From Pseudogracilibacillus sp037892545 (GTDB lineage Bacteria > Bacillota > Bacilli > Bacillales > Amphibacillaceae), in contig NZ_JBBKBG010000005.1 of NCBI RefSeq assembly GCF_037892545.1, positions 34,837-98,836 of the forward strand: DNA of 64,000 nt, read 5' to 3'. Position 1 is the stretch's first letter. The number at the start of each line of letters is the position of its first letter. The position numbers and the translations under genes are program-made. The notes under the pieces are model-generated. The model made no database searches. It had not been told where the DNA came from and saw nothing but the letters and a program-made list of their open reading frames with translations. Positions 17,209 to 26,261 of the stretch are shown in pieces.

Positions 17209-18045
17209 TTACTTTTGCAATAACGTAATTAATCTTTCTAAATCATCATCGTTATAAAATTCAATTTCTATTTTACCTTTATGTTTATTTTTCTGTATTT
17301 TTACGTTTGTCCCTAATACATCACGTAATTTCGTTGCTTGTGATTCTAAAAATGGGTCAGATTTTTTCTTTTGTTTCTCTTTTTTCTTCGCCTTATTTAG
17401 CTCTGTAATCATCATTTCAACTTGACGGACATTTAAATTATTCGTTAATATTTTGTTTACTAATGGATAAAGTTGTTCTTTATTTTTTAATCCTAGTAAT
17501 GCTCGTCCATGACCCATTGATAGCTCTCCATTGCTAATATTCAAGATGATATCTTCAGGTAACGATAGTAAACGCATGACGTTTGCAATATGTGAACGAC
17601 TTTTCCCTAATTTCTGTGATAATTGTTCTTGAGTTAGTCCTAATTCATCCATTAAGTTTTTATATGCTTCTGCTTCTTCAATGACTGTTAAATCCTCGCG
17701 TTGTAAGTTTTCTAACAATGCGATTTCCATCATTTTCTTATCATCGTACTCTTTCACAATCGCTGGAACTTCCGTCAAACCAGCCTCTTTTGCTGCACGA
17801 AAACGTCTTTCTCCTGCGATAATTTCATATCCTTTAATACTTTGTCGTACGATTAAAGGTTGAATGATGCCGTATTCCAAAATCGATACTTTTAATTCTT
17901 CAATCGCATCTGCATCGAAAGTCTTTCTTGGTTGATAAGGGTTTGTACGCATATCTTTTAATGCGACCATTTCAACCATATGATCCTCTGTTGACTCTAC
18001 TTCATTAAATAAGGCACCTAAACCTTTACCTAACCTTTTCGCCAA
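17209..18045 (-). CDS. parB: Chromosome-partitioning protein ParB (Spo0J)
   Basis: A 278-residue ParB with the N-terminal CTPase/ParB-box motif GERRFR (residues 78-83), the helix-turn-helix LTQEQLSQKLGKSRSHIANV (about 136-155) and a C-terminal dimerization segment. It binds parS, closes as a CTP-dependent clamp and loads SMC. The start is TTG, with GGAAG upstream inside soj, and the two genes overlap by 20 bases. The two parS sites in the window are its likely targets. Confidence 0.96.
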   Translation of the reverse strand: MAKRLGKGLGALFNEVESTEDHMVEMVALKDMRTNPYQPRKTFDADAIEELKVSILEYGIIQPLIVRQSIKGYEIIAGERRFRAAKEAGLTEVPAIVKEYDDKKMMEIALLENLQREDLTVIEEAEAYKNLMDELGLTQEQLSQKLGKSRSHIANVMRLLSLPEDIILNISNGELSMGHGRALLGLKNKEQLYPLVNKILTNNLNVRQVEMMITELNKAKKKEKQKKKSDPFLESQATKLRDVLGTNVKIQKNKHKGKIEIEFYNDDDLERLITLLQK

Positions 18046-18799
18046 CTTCCATCACTTCCTTCGCTAACTCAAGATATACTTCTGCACCTTTTGATTTAGG
18101 ATCATAAACGGTAATTGGTTTCCCATGACTCGGCGCTTCCCCTAAACGTACATTACGCGGAACGATAGATTTATAAACTTTATCTTGGAAATACATTTTT
18201 ACTTCCTCGATTACTTGTAAACCTAAATTCGTTCTCGCATCTAACATCGTTAATAATACACCTTCAATCATTAACTGTTTATTTAAATGTTTTTGAATCA
18301 GTCGGATTGTATTTAATAACTGGCTTAACCCTTCTAATGCGTAATATTCACATTGTACTGGAATAATGACACTATCTGAAGCTGTTAAAGCATTAATTGT
18401 TAACAATCCTAATGATGGAGGACAATCAATTAATATATAATCATAATCATCCCTTATATCTTCTAATGATTTCTTTAATTGTACTTCTCTAGACATTGCA
18501 GATACTAATTCTATTTCTGCCCCTGCTAATTGTATAGTTGCTGGAATAATAGATAGATTTTCGACGTCTGTTGGTACACATACTTCTCTAGCATCTATAT
18601 CATCTACTAAAATATTGTATACACATTGATCCATATCACCTTTATTAATTCCTACTCCACTTGTTGCATTTCCTTGTGGATCTATATCAACTAAAAGCAC
18701 TTTTTGCCCTAAAAGTGCTAAACTTGCGCCTAGATTCACTGTTGAAGTTGTTTTTCCAACCCCACCTTTTTGGTTTGTCACTGCTATAATTTTACCCAT
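18026..18799 (-). CDS. soj: ParA-family ATPase Soj
   Basis: A 257-residue ParA/Soj ATPase with the deviant Walker A KGGVGKTT (residues 11-18), the signature IDPQGNAT and the Walker B-like YILIDCPPSLGLL. With ParB it controls origin segregation and DnaA activity; Soj inhibits or activates DnaA depending on its dimer state. It lies 26 bases after noc on the same strand. Confidence 0.97.
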   Translation of the reverse strand: MGKIIAVTNQKGGVGKTTSTVNLGASLALLGQKVLLVDIDPQGNATSGVGINKGDMDQCVYNILVDDIDAREVCVPTDVENLSIIPATIQLAGAEIELVSAMSREVQLKKSLEDIRDDYDYILIDCPPSLGLLTINALTASDSVIIPVQCEYYALEGLSQLLNTIRLIQKHLNKQLMIEGVLLTMLDARTNLGLQVIEEVKMYFQDKVYKSIVPRNVRLGEAPSHGKPITVYDPKSKGAEVYLELAKEVMEVGEKVR

Positions 18800-18825
18800 G
18801 ATGGCACCTACCTATTGCAAGCATT

Positions 18826-19680
18826 TTAGTTTTTTTCTTTTTTGACTCGTATCGTTATTTGATAGTAGTCGTCTAATTCTTCTTCTTCCGACTCAACGTC
18901 AATCCCTGTATCTTTAATCATTTTTAATGATTGTTTGATCGTATTAGTCGCAATACGAATATCTTTACTAACAAATTTTGCTTTACGACGTTTTTTCGGT
19001 TTTACTTCTTCATCCGTTTCAAAATGGGCATTTACTAGTTCTTCTGTTTCCCGTACATTTAACTGGTTTTCAATTACTTGATCAAAATAAACTAGAATTA
19101 ATGCTTCTTCTTTTAATTTCATTAAAGCTCTCGCATGTCTTTCTGTAATAACACGCTCCATTAACGCTTCTTGAATACGTTCAGGTAAACTAAGTAAACG
19201 AATACGATTCGCAACGGTTGATTGGCTCTTCCCTAGACGTTGTGCAAGAGCCTCTTGTGTTAATTCATGCATTGCAAGCAATTGTTCATATGCTTTCGCT
19301 TCTTCAATTACTGATAATTCTTCACGCTGAATATTTTCAATCAAAGCGATGGAAGCTGTCTCTGTATCACTTAAATTACGGATAATTGCAGATATTTTTC
19401 CCCAGCCTAATGATTTTGCTGCTCTTAATCTTCTTTCACCAGCGATTACCTCGTATGTTTCTTCATCTTTTTTGCGCACCACAATCGGTTGAATCATCCC
19501 ATGCGTTTGAAGAGTTTGAGCTAATTCTTTAATTTTCTCATCATCAAATAACGTTCTAGGTTGATATTCATTAGGCACAACTTGTGCAACATCTAACTGA
19601 ACGACATCTTCTTGATTATTTACTATTTTATCATCTGTCTTATTCCCACTAGTAAAAAGTCGATTAAAAGACTGCAACAT
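18826..19680 (-). CDS. noc: Nucleoid occlusion protein Noc
   Basis: A 284-residue ParB paralogue. It begins with a short amphipathic MLQSFNRLF helix, as expected for the membrane-targeting sequence of Noc. It also has GERRLR at 81-86, a helix-turn-helix (LTQEALAQRLGKSQSTVANR) and a basic linker RKAKFV. It lies upstream of soj and next to rsmG, the Noc position in Bacillus. Noc blocks division over the nucleoid by binding its own sites. The parS-like site at 19715 sits just upstream of its start. Confidence 0.93.
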   Translation of the reverse strand: MLQSFNRLFTSGNKTDDKIVNNQEDVVQLDVAQVVPNEYQPRTLFDDEKIKELAQTLQTHGMIQPIVVRKKDEETYEVIAGERRLRAAKSLGWGKISAIIRNLSDTETASIALIENIQREELSVIEEAKAYEQLLAMHELTQEALAQRLGKSQSTVANRIRLLSLPERIQEALMERVITERHARALMKLKEEALILVYFDQVIENQLNVRETEELVNAHFETDEEVKPKKRRKAKFVSKDIRIATNTIKQSLKMIKDTGIDVESEEEELDDYYQITIRVKKEKN

Positions 19681-19714
19681 ATTAACATCACCTTTTTAAC
19701 CATAATAATAAAAA

Positions 19715-19730
19715 TGTTTCACGTGGAACA
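19715..19730. promoter_or_regulatory. parS: parS site upstream of noc
   Basis: TGTTTCACGTGGAACA matches the Bacillus parS consensus at all core positions. It lies in the noc-rsmG spacer, within 35 bases of the noc start, so ParB binding could also affect noc transcription. Confidence 0.9.
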
Positions 19731-19847
19731 ATTTAAAATTGTACCGAAAAAAGAAGCGATTATTTTCATAAAGTAAGAAAAAACTTAACCTTATATAGTT
19801 AAGTTTATCATAAAAAAGTATGAAAAAGTATTGTTTCTTCCTATTTT

Positions 19848-20564
19848 CTAAGAAATTGGACTTTTTGCAGGTGTACCTGCCTTACGTGGATACTTTTTAT
19901 GAGTATTCTTCACTTTTTTAATCGTATATATAGTTCGTTCACTATCTTCTACTGGTAATGAAAATGTATCCATTTTTACTACTTCCCCACCGAGTACTTT
20001 AATAGCTTTTTTTCCTTCTGCTAACTCTTCCGCCGCACTAGCACCTTTTAATGCTAAAAATACGCCATTTACTTTTGTTAATGGTAAACATAATTCAGAT
20101 AGAACGGACATTCGCGCTACTGCTCTTGCTGTAACGACATCAAAAGATTCACGGAAATCTTTATGTTGACCAAAATCTTCCGCACGTGCATGTACAAAGG
20201 TTGTATTTTCTAATTTTAATGAATTCGATAAGTGTTCTAAAAAGTTAATTCGCTTTTTTAATGAATCCACAATCGTAACTTGTAAATGTGGGAAACAAAT
20301 TTTTAAAGGAATACTAGGGAAACCAGCCCCTGCCCCAACATCACAAATGGTTTGTACTTCGTTAAAATCAAAATAAAAACTAGGAGAAATAGAATCATAA
20401 AAATGTTTGACATATACTTCTTCTTTTTCCGTAATAGCTGTTAAATTAACTTTTTCATTCCAAGCAACGAGTTCCTCAAAATAAGTCTCAAACTGTGCAA
20501 TTTGTGTCTCATTTAAATGAATATGATGCTCTTGTAAAGCTGTAATAAATGTATCTAAATTCAT
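19848..20564 (-). CDS. rsmG: 16S rRNA (guanine-N7) methyltransferase RsmG
   Basis: A 238-residue SAM-dependent methyltransferase with the motif ICDVGAGAGFPSIPL near residue 70, VDSLKKRINFLEHL and VTARAVARMS. RsmG (GidB) methylates G527 of 16S rRNA; its loss gives low-level streptomycin resistance in other species. It starts 21 bases downstream of mnmG's stop codon and lies in the same direction. Confidence 0.95.
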   Translation of the reverse strand: MNLDTFITALQEHHIHLNETQIAQFETYFEELVAWNEKVNLTAITEKEEVYVKHFYDSISPSFYFDFNEVQTICDVGAGAGFPSIPLKICFPHLQVTIVDSLKKRINFLEHLSNSLKLENTTFVHARAEDFGQHKDFRESFDVVTARAVARMSVLSELCLPLTKVNGVFLALKGASAAEELAEGKKAIKVLGGEVVKMDTFSLPVEDSERTIYTIKKVKNTHKKYPRKAGTPAKSPIS

Positions 20565-20585
20565 GTTCTATTCTCCTTTATTTCT

Positions 20586-22469
20586 CTAACTAGTTTTTTT
20601 CACATTACCTTGTTCGATATAAACGAGTAAAATCGAAATATCTGCTGGGTTTACTCCTGAAATACGTGATGCTTGACCAATCGACATAGGACGAATCTGT
20701 TTTAATTTCTCTCGTGCTTCAAATGCTAAGCTATGGATCGCATCATAATCAATATTTTCCGGGATTTTTTTGTTTTCCATTTTTAACATACGTTTTACTT
20801 GATCTGTTGCTTTTTTAATATATCCTTCATATTTCACTTGGATTTCGACTTGTTCTTTTACATCTTCAGGAATATTTCTTACACCTACTATTTCTTCAAT
20901 CGTTTCAAATGTAACTTCAGGACGTTTTAATAATTCTAACGCACGAATCGCGTCCTTTAATGGTGTTGAATGTACATTTTCTAATGCTCGTTGTGCATCA
21001 TCCGATACTTTTACGATAAATCCGTGTAAAAATGCTTTTTCTTCTTCAATTAAGCGTAATTTCTCTTGGAAAGCTGCATAACGTTCCTCAGAGATAAGGC
21101 CTAATTCATACCCTAATTCTGTTAATCGAATATCAGCATTATCATGTCTTAAAAGTAAACGATGTTCTGCACGTGATGTTAATAAACGATAAGGTTCACG
21201 TGTCCCTTTTGTCACTAAGTCATCAATTAAAACTCCGATATAACTTTGTGAACGGTCTAAAATAAATGGTTCTTTTCCTTGGACTTTTAATGCTGCATTA
21301 ATTCCAGCAATGATCCCTTGTCCTGCAGCCTCTTCATATCCTGAAGTACCATTAATTTGTCCTGCAGTAAATAATCCCTCCACTTGTTTCGTTTCTAATG
21401 TAGGCCATAATTGTGTAGGAATGACAGAATCATATTCAATTGCATAACCAGCACGCATCATTTGTGCATTTTCAAGTCCAGGAACTGTTTTTAATAATTC
21501 ATGTTGAATAAACTGTGGTAAAGAAGTCGATAAACCTTGTACATATACTTCTTCCGTATTTCTTCCTTCTGGCTCTAAGAAAATTTGATGGCGTGGTTTA
21601 TCATGAAAACGGACGATTTTATCCTCAATAGAAGGACAATATCTTGGTCCTGTTCCACGTTTCATGCCAGAATACATCGCAGATAATGTTAAATTATCAT
21701 TAATAATTTGATGTGTTTTTTCACTTGTATGTGTTAACCAACAAGGGATTTGATCGGTTATATATTCTGTCGTTTCATAAGAGAAAGCTTGTGGCTTTTC
21801 GTCCCCTGGTTGAATTTCTGTTTTATCATAATCAATCGTATTACTATTTACACGCGGTGGTGTCCCCGTTTTGAAACGAATTAAATCTAATCCTAATTTT
21901 TCAAGATTTTCAGCAAGTTTCACTGTCACACGTTGGTTATTTGGACCACTTTCGTACTCTACATCACCGATTAATATTTTTCCTCGCATAAATGTTCCAG
22001 TCGTAATGATGACAGAATCTCCGTAATAAGCTGCTTTCGATTCTGTCACAACTCCTTTACATACTCCATCCTCAATGATTAAATCGTCTACCATCGCTTG
22101 CATTAACGTAATATTTTCTTGTTCTTCAATTAAACGTTTCATTTCAACGATGTAGGAAGGTTTATCCGCTTGAGCACGTAATGCACGTACTGCAGGGCCT
22201 TTTCCTGTATTTAACATACGCATTTGAATATGTGTTTTATCAATAACTTTCCCCATCACACCTCCAAGTGCATCAATTTCACGAATAACAATACCTTTTG
22301 CTGGTCCGCCTAATGATGGGTTACAAGGCATAAAAGCAATCATATCTAAATTTAATGTTAAAAGTAATGTTTTTGAGCCCATTTTTGCTGCTGCAACTGC
22401 TGCTTCACATCCTGCATGACCTGCTCCAACAACGATAACATCATAATGTCCTGCATTATAATATGTCAT
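20586..22469 (-). CDS. mnmG: tRNA uridine-5-carboxymethylaminomethyl synthase subunit MnmG
   Basis: A 627-residue FAD protein with the dinucleotide motif VVGAGHAGCEAA near the start, the family segments FMPCNPSLGGPAKG and GKGPAVRALRAQADK, and a C-terminal helical domain. With MnmE it installs the cmnm5 group at wobble U34 of certain tRNAs. The start is ATG 22469, eight bases after AGGG. The upstream GTG overlaps the ribosome binding site. It follows mnmE by 19 bases. Confidence 0.97.
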   Translation of the reverse strand: MTYYNAGHYDVIVVGAGHAGCEAAVAAAKMGSKTLLLTLNLDMIAFMPCNPSLGGPAKGIVIREIDALGGVMGKVIDKTHIQMRMLNTGKGPAVRALRAQADKPSYIVEMKRLIEEQENITLMQAMVDDLIIEDGVCKGVVTESKAAYYGDSVIITTGTFMRGKILIGDVEYESGPNNQRVTVKLAENLEKLGLDLIRFKTGTPPRVNSNTIDYDKTEIQPGDEKPQAFSYETTEYITDQIPCWLTHTSEKTHQIINDNLTLSAMYSGMKRGTGPRYCPSIEDKIVRFHDKPRHQIFLEPEGRNTEEVYVQGLSTSLPQFIQHELLKTVPGLENAQMMRAGYAIEYDSVIPTQLWPTLETKQVEGLFTAGQINGTSGYEEAAGQGIIAGINAALKVQGKEPFILDRSQSYIGVLIDDLVTKGTREPYRLLTSRAEHRLLLRHDNADIRLTELGYELGLISEERYAAFQEKLRLIEEEKAFLHGFIVKVSDDAQRALENVHSTPLKDAIRALELLKRPEVTFETIEEIVGVRNIPEDVKEQVEIQVKYEGYIKKATDQVKRMLKMENKKIPENIDYDAIHSLAFEAREKLKQIRPMSIGQASRISGVNPADISILLVYIEQGNVKKTS

Positions 22470-22488
22470 TTTTTTCACCCTTTCTACT

Positions 22489-23862
22489 CTATTTTCCTAA
22501 ACAAAATTGGGAGAATAACTGATCGATTAAACTTTCACTCGCAGTATCTCCAACTATTTCTCCTAATAACTCCCACGTTCTCGTGACATCAATTTGTACC
22601 ATATCTAATGGTAAATGCATTTGTAAGGCATTTCTAGCGTCTTCTAATGTCTGTTGTGCTTGATTTAATAATTGAATATGACGTGCATTAGACACGACCA
22701 TATTGTTTTCGACCATAATATTTCCTTGGAAGAAAATATCGGATAAAGCTTTTTCTAATTGGTCGACACCTTCATCATGCACTAAAGAGGTAGTTAATAC
22801 TTGACCTTTAGCTAATTGTTGTATCTCTTCCATATCCAAACGTTGATCCAAGTCTGTTTTATTTACAATGACGATATAATTCATATCTTTTAACATATCA
22901 AAAATTTTACGGTCATCTTCTAATAATGCTTCATTATAATTGAGCATAAATAAAACGAGATCAGCTTCTTGTAAAATTTTGTGAGATCTTTCTACTCCAA
23001 TTTTTTCGACAATATCTTCTGTTTCACGAATTCCAGCTGTATCGATTAATTGTAATGGAATACCACGAACATTCACATACTCCTCTATGACATCACGGGT
23101 TGTTCCAGGAATATCTGTTACGATCGCCTTTTCCTCTTGAACGAGTGAATTCATTAAGGATGATTTCCCTACGTTTGGTCGACCGACAATCGCTGTTTTT
23201 ATTCCTTCACGAAGGATTTTTCCTTGTTTAGCAACTTGGAGTAATTTTTCAATTTCCTCCTTTACGTACGATGTTTTCTCTTCCATCATTTCATGCGACA
23301 TTTCTTCTACATCATCATACTCCGGATAATCGATGTTAACTTCTACATGTGCGATTGTTTCAATTAATTCTTGGCGTAATTTATTAATAAGCTTTGATAG
23401 CTTTCCATCCAATTGTCCTAACGCTACATTCATCGCTTCATTCGTTTTGGATTGAATTACGTCCATTACCGCTTCCGCTTGAGAAAGATCAATTCTTCCA
23501 TTTAAAAATGCACGTTTAGTAAATTCGCCTGGTTCTGCTAGACGTACCCCTTCATCTAGTACTAATTGTAACACTCGTTGTACAGCAACTAAACCACCGT
23601 GGCAATTTATTTCTACTACATCTTCACATGTGAATGTTTTTGGTGCACGCATAATGGAAACAATGACTTCATCTAAAACTGTATCTGTTTTAGGATCCAT
23701 CATTTTACCGTAATGCAATGTATGTGAATCCACCTTTGTTAAGTCTTTCCCTTGAAACAATTTATTTGTAATAGCAATAGCTTCTTCCCCACTTAATCGA
23801 ACAATCGAAATGGCACCTTCTCCTATTGGTGTCGAAATTGCTGTAATTGTATCAAAATCCAT
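22489..23862 (-). CDS. mnmE: tRNA modification GTPase MnmE
   Basis: A 457-residue protein with an N-terminal formyl-THF-binding domain, a central G domain (GRPNVGKSSLMN, DIPGTTRD, DTAGIRET, NKTD) and the catalytic C-terminus FCLGK. It works with MnmG on wobble uridine. Its upstream region holds three DnaA boxes, which is unusual (see 23988-24062). Its start has AGGAGG-type spacing. Confidence 0.97.
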   Translation of the reverse strand: MDFDTITAISTPIGEGAISIVRLSGEEAIAITNKLFQGKDLTKVDSHTLHYGKMMDPKTDTVLDEVIVSIMRAPKTFTCEDVVEINCHGGLVAVQRVLQLVLDEGVRLAEPGEFTKRAFLNGRIDLSQAEAVMDVIQSKTNEAMNVALGQLDGKLSKLINKLRQELIETIAHVEVNIDYPEYDDVEEMSHEMMEEKTSYVKEEIEKLLQVAKQGKILREGIKTAIVGRPNVGKSSLMNSLVQEEKAIVTDIPGTTRDVIEEYVNVRGIPLQLIDTAGIRETEDIVEKIGVERSHKILQEADLVLFMLNYNEALLEDDRKIFDMLKDMNYIVIVNKTDLDQRLDMEEIQQLAKGQVLTTSLVHDEGVDQLEKALSDIFFQGNIMVENNMVVSNARHIQLLNQAQQTLEDARNALQMHLPLDMVQIDVTRTWELLGEIVGDTASESLIDQLFSQFCLGK

Positions 23863-23987
23863 TCACATTCCACCTCCTAATACAAAAAAATTTATCTATA
23901 TATGTCCAACATTTTTCTCTCTATTTATGTGAAGATAAAAATCGTCACTAATATAATAGAATAGCACAAAATAGGACAAATTGGAAG

Positions 23988-24062
23988 TTATCCACAACAT
24001 AGAATGACGAACTTTTTGTGATTTTTTTATTCCTTCGATAAAAGTTATGCACATGTGGATAA
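23988..24062. promoter_or_regulatory. DnaA-box cluster upstream of mnmE
   Basis: There are three boxes: TTATCCACA at 23988-23996, TTATGCACA at 24045-24053 and its neighbour TGTGGATAA (reverse TTATCCACA) at 24054-24062. The last two abut head to head. All match TTATNCACA exactly. The first lies about eight bases upstream of a candidate -35 (TTGTCC, minus strand, 23974-23979). They could be a third origin subregion or make mnmE-mnmG transcription DnaA-sensitive. Confidence 0.75.
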
Positions 24063-24127
24063 CCGAAACAACTAAATTTACCTTATTATACGTCATTTAT
24101 ACGTCTTTTTTTGTTCCGAAATCGATT

Positions 24128-24150
24128 AGAGAAAGCGAACTGCTTTCTCT
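24128..24150. repeat. Perfect hairpin of unknown role between jag and mnmE
   Basis: AGAGAAAGC and GCTTTCTCT form a nine-base stem with a five-base loop. No T run follows on either strand, so it is not an evident terminator. Confidence 0.5.
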
Positions 24151-24200
24151 GTTGGTTGAGGTAGATCCACAGAACGCGAAGACGTAATCATTCAAATAAA

Positions 24201-24246
24201 AAAAGGTAATTTCAGTAAAAATCAATTTACTAAAATTACCTTTTTC
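24201..24246 (-). terminator. Terminator after jag
   Basis: An imperfect inverted repeat built on AAAAGGTAATTT and AGTAAA with their complements has T runs at both ends. It lies about 40 bases after the jag stop codon. Confidence 0.75.
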
Positions 24247-24282
24247 ATTTCACTGGGTTTTGACCCAAGCTCTTGAAACATT

Positions 24283-24900
24283 TTAAGATGGTTTGATCAC
24301 AATATAACGATGTGGTTCTCTTCCTTCTGAAAATGTTGTAATGGTATTCGTTTCTTGTAATGCACTATGAATGACTTTGCGTTCATATGCTGGCATCGGT
24401 TCTAAAGAAATTTTCTTATTTAATTGAATCGATTTTTCTGCCATTTTATATGCTAATTCCATTAATGTTTCTTCTCGACGTTTTCGATATCCTTCTGCAT
24501 CTACGATAACAGATTGGAATTTATGACCGTCTTTGTTTAAAACGAGCTGTGTTAAATATTGTAAAGAGTTCAATGTACGACCTCTTTTTCCAATGAGTAA
24601 GCCAAGTTTATCGCCTTCCAACGTAAAAGTAACAACTTTTTCTGTTTCTTCTACGATGACATCGATGTCTACATCCATGTTTTTCGCAATACTAATTAAA
24701 TAGTTTTTTGCATCTTCTACGCGATTTTGTACTTCTCTCACTTTAACAACCGCCCGAGAAGAACCGAATATTCCTAAGAAACCTTTTTTACCTTCATCGA
24801 TTATATCGATTTCGACTTCTTCTCGTGACATATTTAACTGCTTTAAAGCTGACTCCACCGCTTCATCAACTGTTTGACCACTAGCAGTTACTTCTCTCAC
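24283..24900 (-). CDS. jag: RNA-binding protein Jag (KhpB)
   Basis: A 205-residue protein with an N-terminal Jag domain (VTASGQTVDEAVESAL, GFLGIFGS), a KH domain (LGLLIGKRGRTLNSLQYL) and a C-terminal R3H domain (PMPAYERKVIHSAL). It binds RNA and influences cell elongation in Firmicutes. The start is GTG, overlapping the end of spoIIIJ by four bases, so the two are translationally coupled. Confidence 0.95.
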   Translation of the reverse strand: MREVTASGQTVDEAVESALKQLNMSREEVEIDIIDEGKKGFLGIFGSSRAVVKVREVQNRVEDAKNYLISIAKNMDVDIDVIVEETEKVVTFTLEGDKLGLLIGKRGRTLNSLQYLTQLVLNKDGHKFQSVIVDAEGYRKRREETLMELAYKMAEKSIQLNKKISLEPMPAYERKVIHSALQETNTITTFSEGREPHRYIVIKPS

Positions 24901-25673
24901 TTTTTGTCGCCCCCAGTACTTGCTTCTTTATCCATCATCGGTTTACGAATAAATAATGTTTGAGCTACCATAAAGATGTTCCCTACAACCCAGTATAATG
25001 CTAATGCAGATGGTAAGAAAAATCCAATCACTGTAATCATAATTGGCATCATATAAAGCATTGCCTTCATTTGTGGATTTTCAGCAGCTGTTTGGTTACC
25101 AGCCATCATTAATTTCTGTTGTAAAAATGTCGCCGCACCAGCAATAAGTGGTAATATATAGTCTGGAGAACTTAATGTAAACCATAAGAAATCTCCTGAC
25201 TGCTTAATTTCATCAGTACGCATAATGGCATGGTACATCGCAATTAAAATAGGCATTTGAATTAAAATCGGGAAACACCCAGCAAGTGGATTTACACCGT
25301 GTTTCTGGAATAATGCCATCGTTTCTTGTTGTAATTTTTGTTGTGTCTGTTGGTCCTTAGAACTATATTTTTTCTGTAATTCTTTTAATTCTGGTTGAAT
25401 TGCCTGCATTCCTTGTGTACTTTTTAATTGCTTAATATTTAATGGTAATAAAACTAAGCGAATAATGATCGTTACAACGATAATAGCTAATCCAAAATTT
25501 CCACTAAACATCTCTGCAAAATTAATGATAACCCATGATAATGGATACACGAAGTACGAGTTCCAAAATCCTGTACTTTCAGAAGAAATTGGCTCATTAA
25601 TTTGAGTACATCCAGAAAGTAATGCAACAGCTCCAATTAATAATAGAGCAGTTATTAACTTTCTATTACGCAA
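24897..25673 (-). CDS. spoIIIJ: Membrane protein insertase YidC/SpoIIIJ (lipoprotein type)
   Basis: A 258-residue YidC/Oxa1 insertase. It has a lipoprotein signal peptide with the lipobox LLSGC near residue 22 and five membrane spans. The conserved arginine of the hydrophilic groove is in the IIRLVLLPLN segment, and the cytoplasmic coiled hairpin contains QKHGVNPLAGC. The start is TTG at 25673, seven bases after AGGAGG. It inserts membrane proteins and, as SpoIIIJ, is needed for forespore signalling in Bacillus. It lies downstream of rnpA. Confidence 0.94.
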   Translation of the reverse strand: MRNRKLITALLLIGAVALLSGCTQINEPISSESTGFWNSYFVYPLSWVIINFAEMFSGNFGLAIIVVTIIIRLVLLPLNIKQLKSTQGMQAIQPELKELQKKYSSKDQQTQQKLQQETMALFQKHGVNPLAGCFPILIQMPILIAMYHAIMRTDEIKQSGDFLWFTLSSPDYILPLIAGAATFLQQKLMMAGNQTAAENPQMKAMLYMMPIMITVIGFFLPSALALYWVVGNIFMVAQTLFIRKPMMDKEASTGGDKK

Positions 25674-25705
25674 TCGTCTTCCTCCTAACACGATAAAAAA
25701 TTAAT

Positions 25706-26047
25706 TTATTTTAAAAATAATCGTTGTTTTCTTAATAAATGTTCTATACTACGCTTTATATCATTACAATCCATATTTACAACTGGTTTTCTTGCAATGA
25801 TGATGATATCTACATCGTTTTTTACAGATGGTTCAAGCTGAATAAAAGCTTCACGAACACATCGTTTTACACGATTCCGAGTAACTGCATTTCCTATTTT
25901 CTTTCCAACTGAAATGCCGATTCTGAAATGTTCTTGATCTTCTTTCCTCTTATAATAAATAACGAGTTCCCGATTTGCGAACGATTTTCCTGTTTTAAAA
26001 ATCTGTTGAAACTCGCTATTTTTCTTTATGCGATACGCTTTTTTCAA
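25706..26047 (-). CDS. rnpA: Ribonuclease P protein component
   Basis: A 113-residue basic protein with the RNase P signature KKIGNAVTRNRVKRCVREAF. It binds the catalytic RNA and cooperates in tRNA 5' processing. TTG at 26047 is taken as start because AGGTGA lies five bases upstream. A GTG three codons earlier aligns equally well with other RnpA proteins but lacks a ribosome binding site. A terminator-like hairpin separates it from rpmH. Confidence 0.94.
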   Translation of the reverse strand: MKKAYRIKKNSEFQQIFKTGKSFANRELVIYYKRKEDQEHFRIGISVGKKIGNAVTRNRVKRCVREAFIQLEPSVKNDVDIIIIARKPVVNMDCNDIKRSIEHLLRKQRLFLK

Positions 26048-26104
26048 ATCTATCACCTAATATTGTACAACTTACGTCTGTGTTAAGTACATAACTTAAA
26101 AAGA

Positions 26105-26125
26105 CCACTGATATGCTTTCAGTGG
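26105..26125 (-). terminator. Terminator-like hairpin between rpmH and rnpA
   Basis: CCACTGA and TCAGTGG form a seven-base stem followed on the minus strand by TCTTTTTAAG. It could reduce transcription from rpmH into rnpA and so lower RnpA relative to L34. Confidence 0.55.
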
Positions 26126-26126
26126 C

Positions 26127-26261
26127 CTATGCCGATAATACTTTTCTTCCTTTACTACGACGACGTGCTAAAACTTTACGACCATTTTTAGTTGCCATGC
26201 GTGCACGGAATCCGTGATTTTTCTTACGTTTACGATTGTTTGGTTGAAATGTTCTTTTCAT
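26127..26261 (-). CDS. rpmH: 50S ribosomal protein L34
   Basis: A 44-residue, highly basic protein that starts MKRTFQPNNRKRKKNHGF and continues RARMATKNGRKVLARRRS. It is a canonical full-length L34. AGGAGGTG lies before the ATG. It is the gene next to oriC on the left side, read away from dnaA, as in Bacillus. Confidence 0.97.
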   Translation of the reverse strand: MKRTFQPNNRKRKKNHGFRARMATKNGRKVLARRRSKGRKVLSA

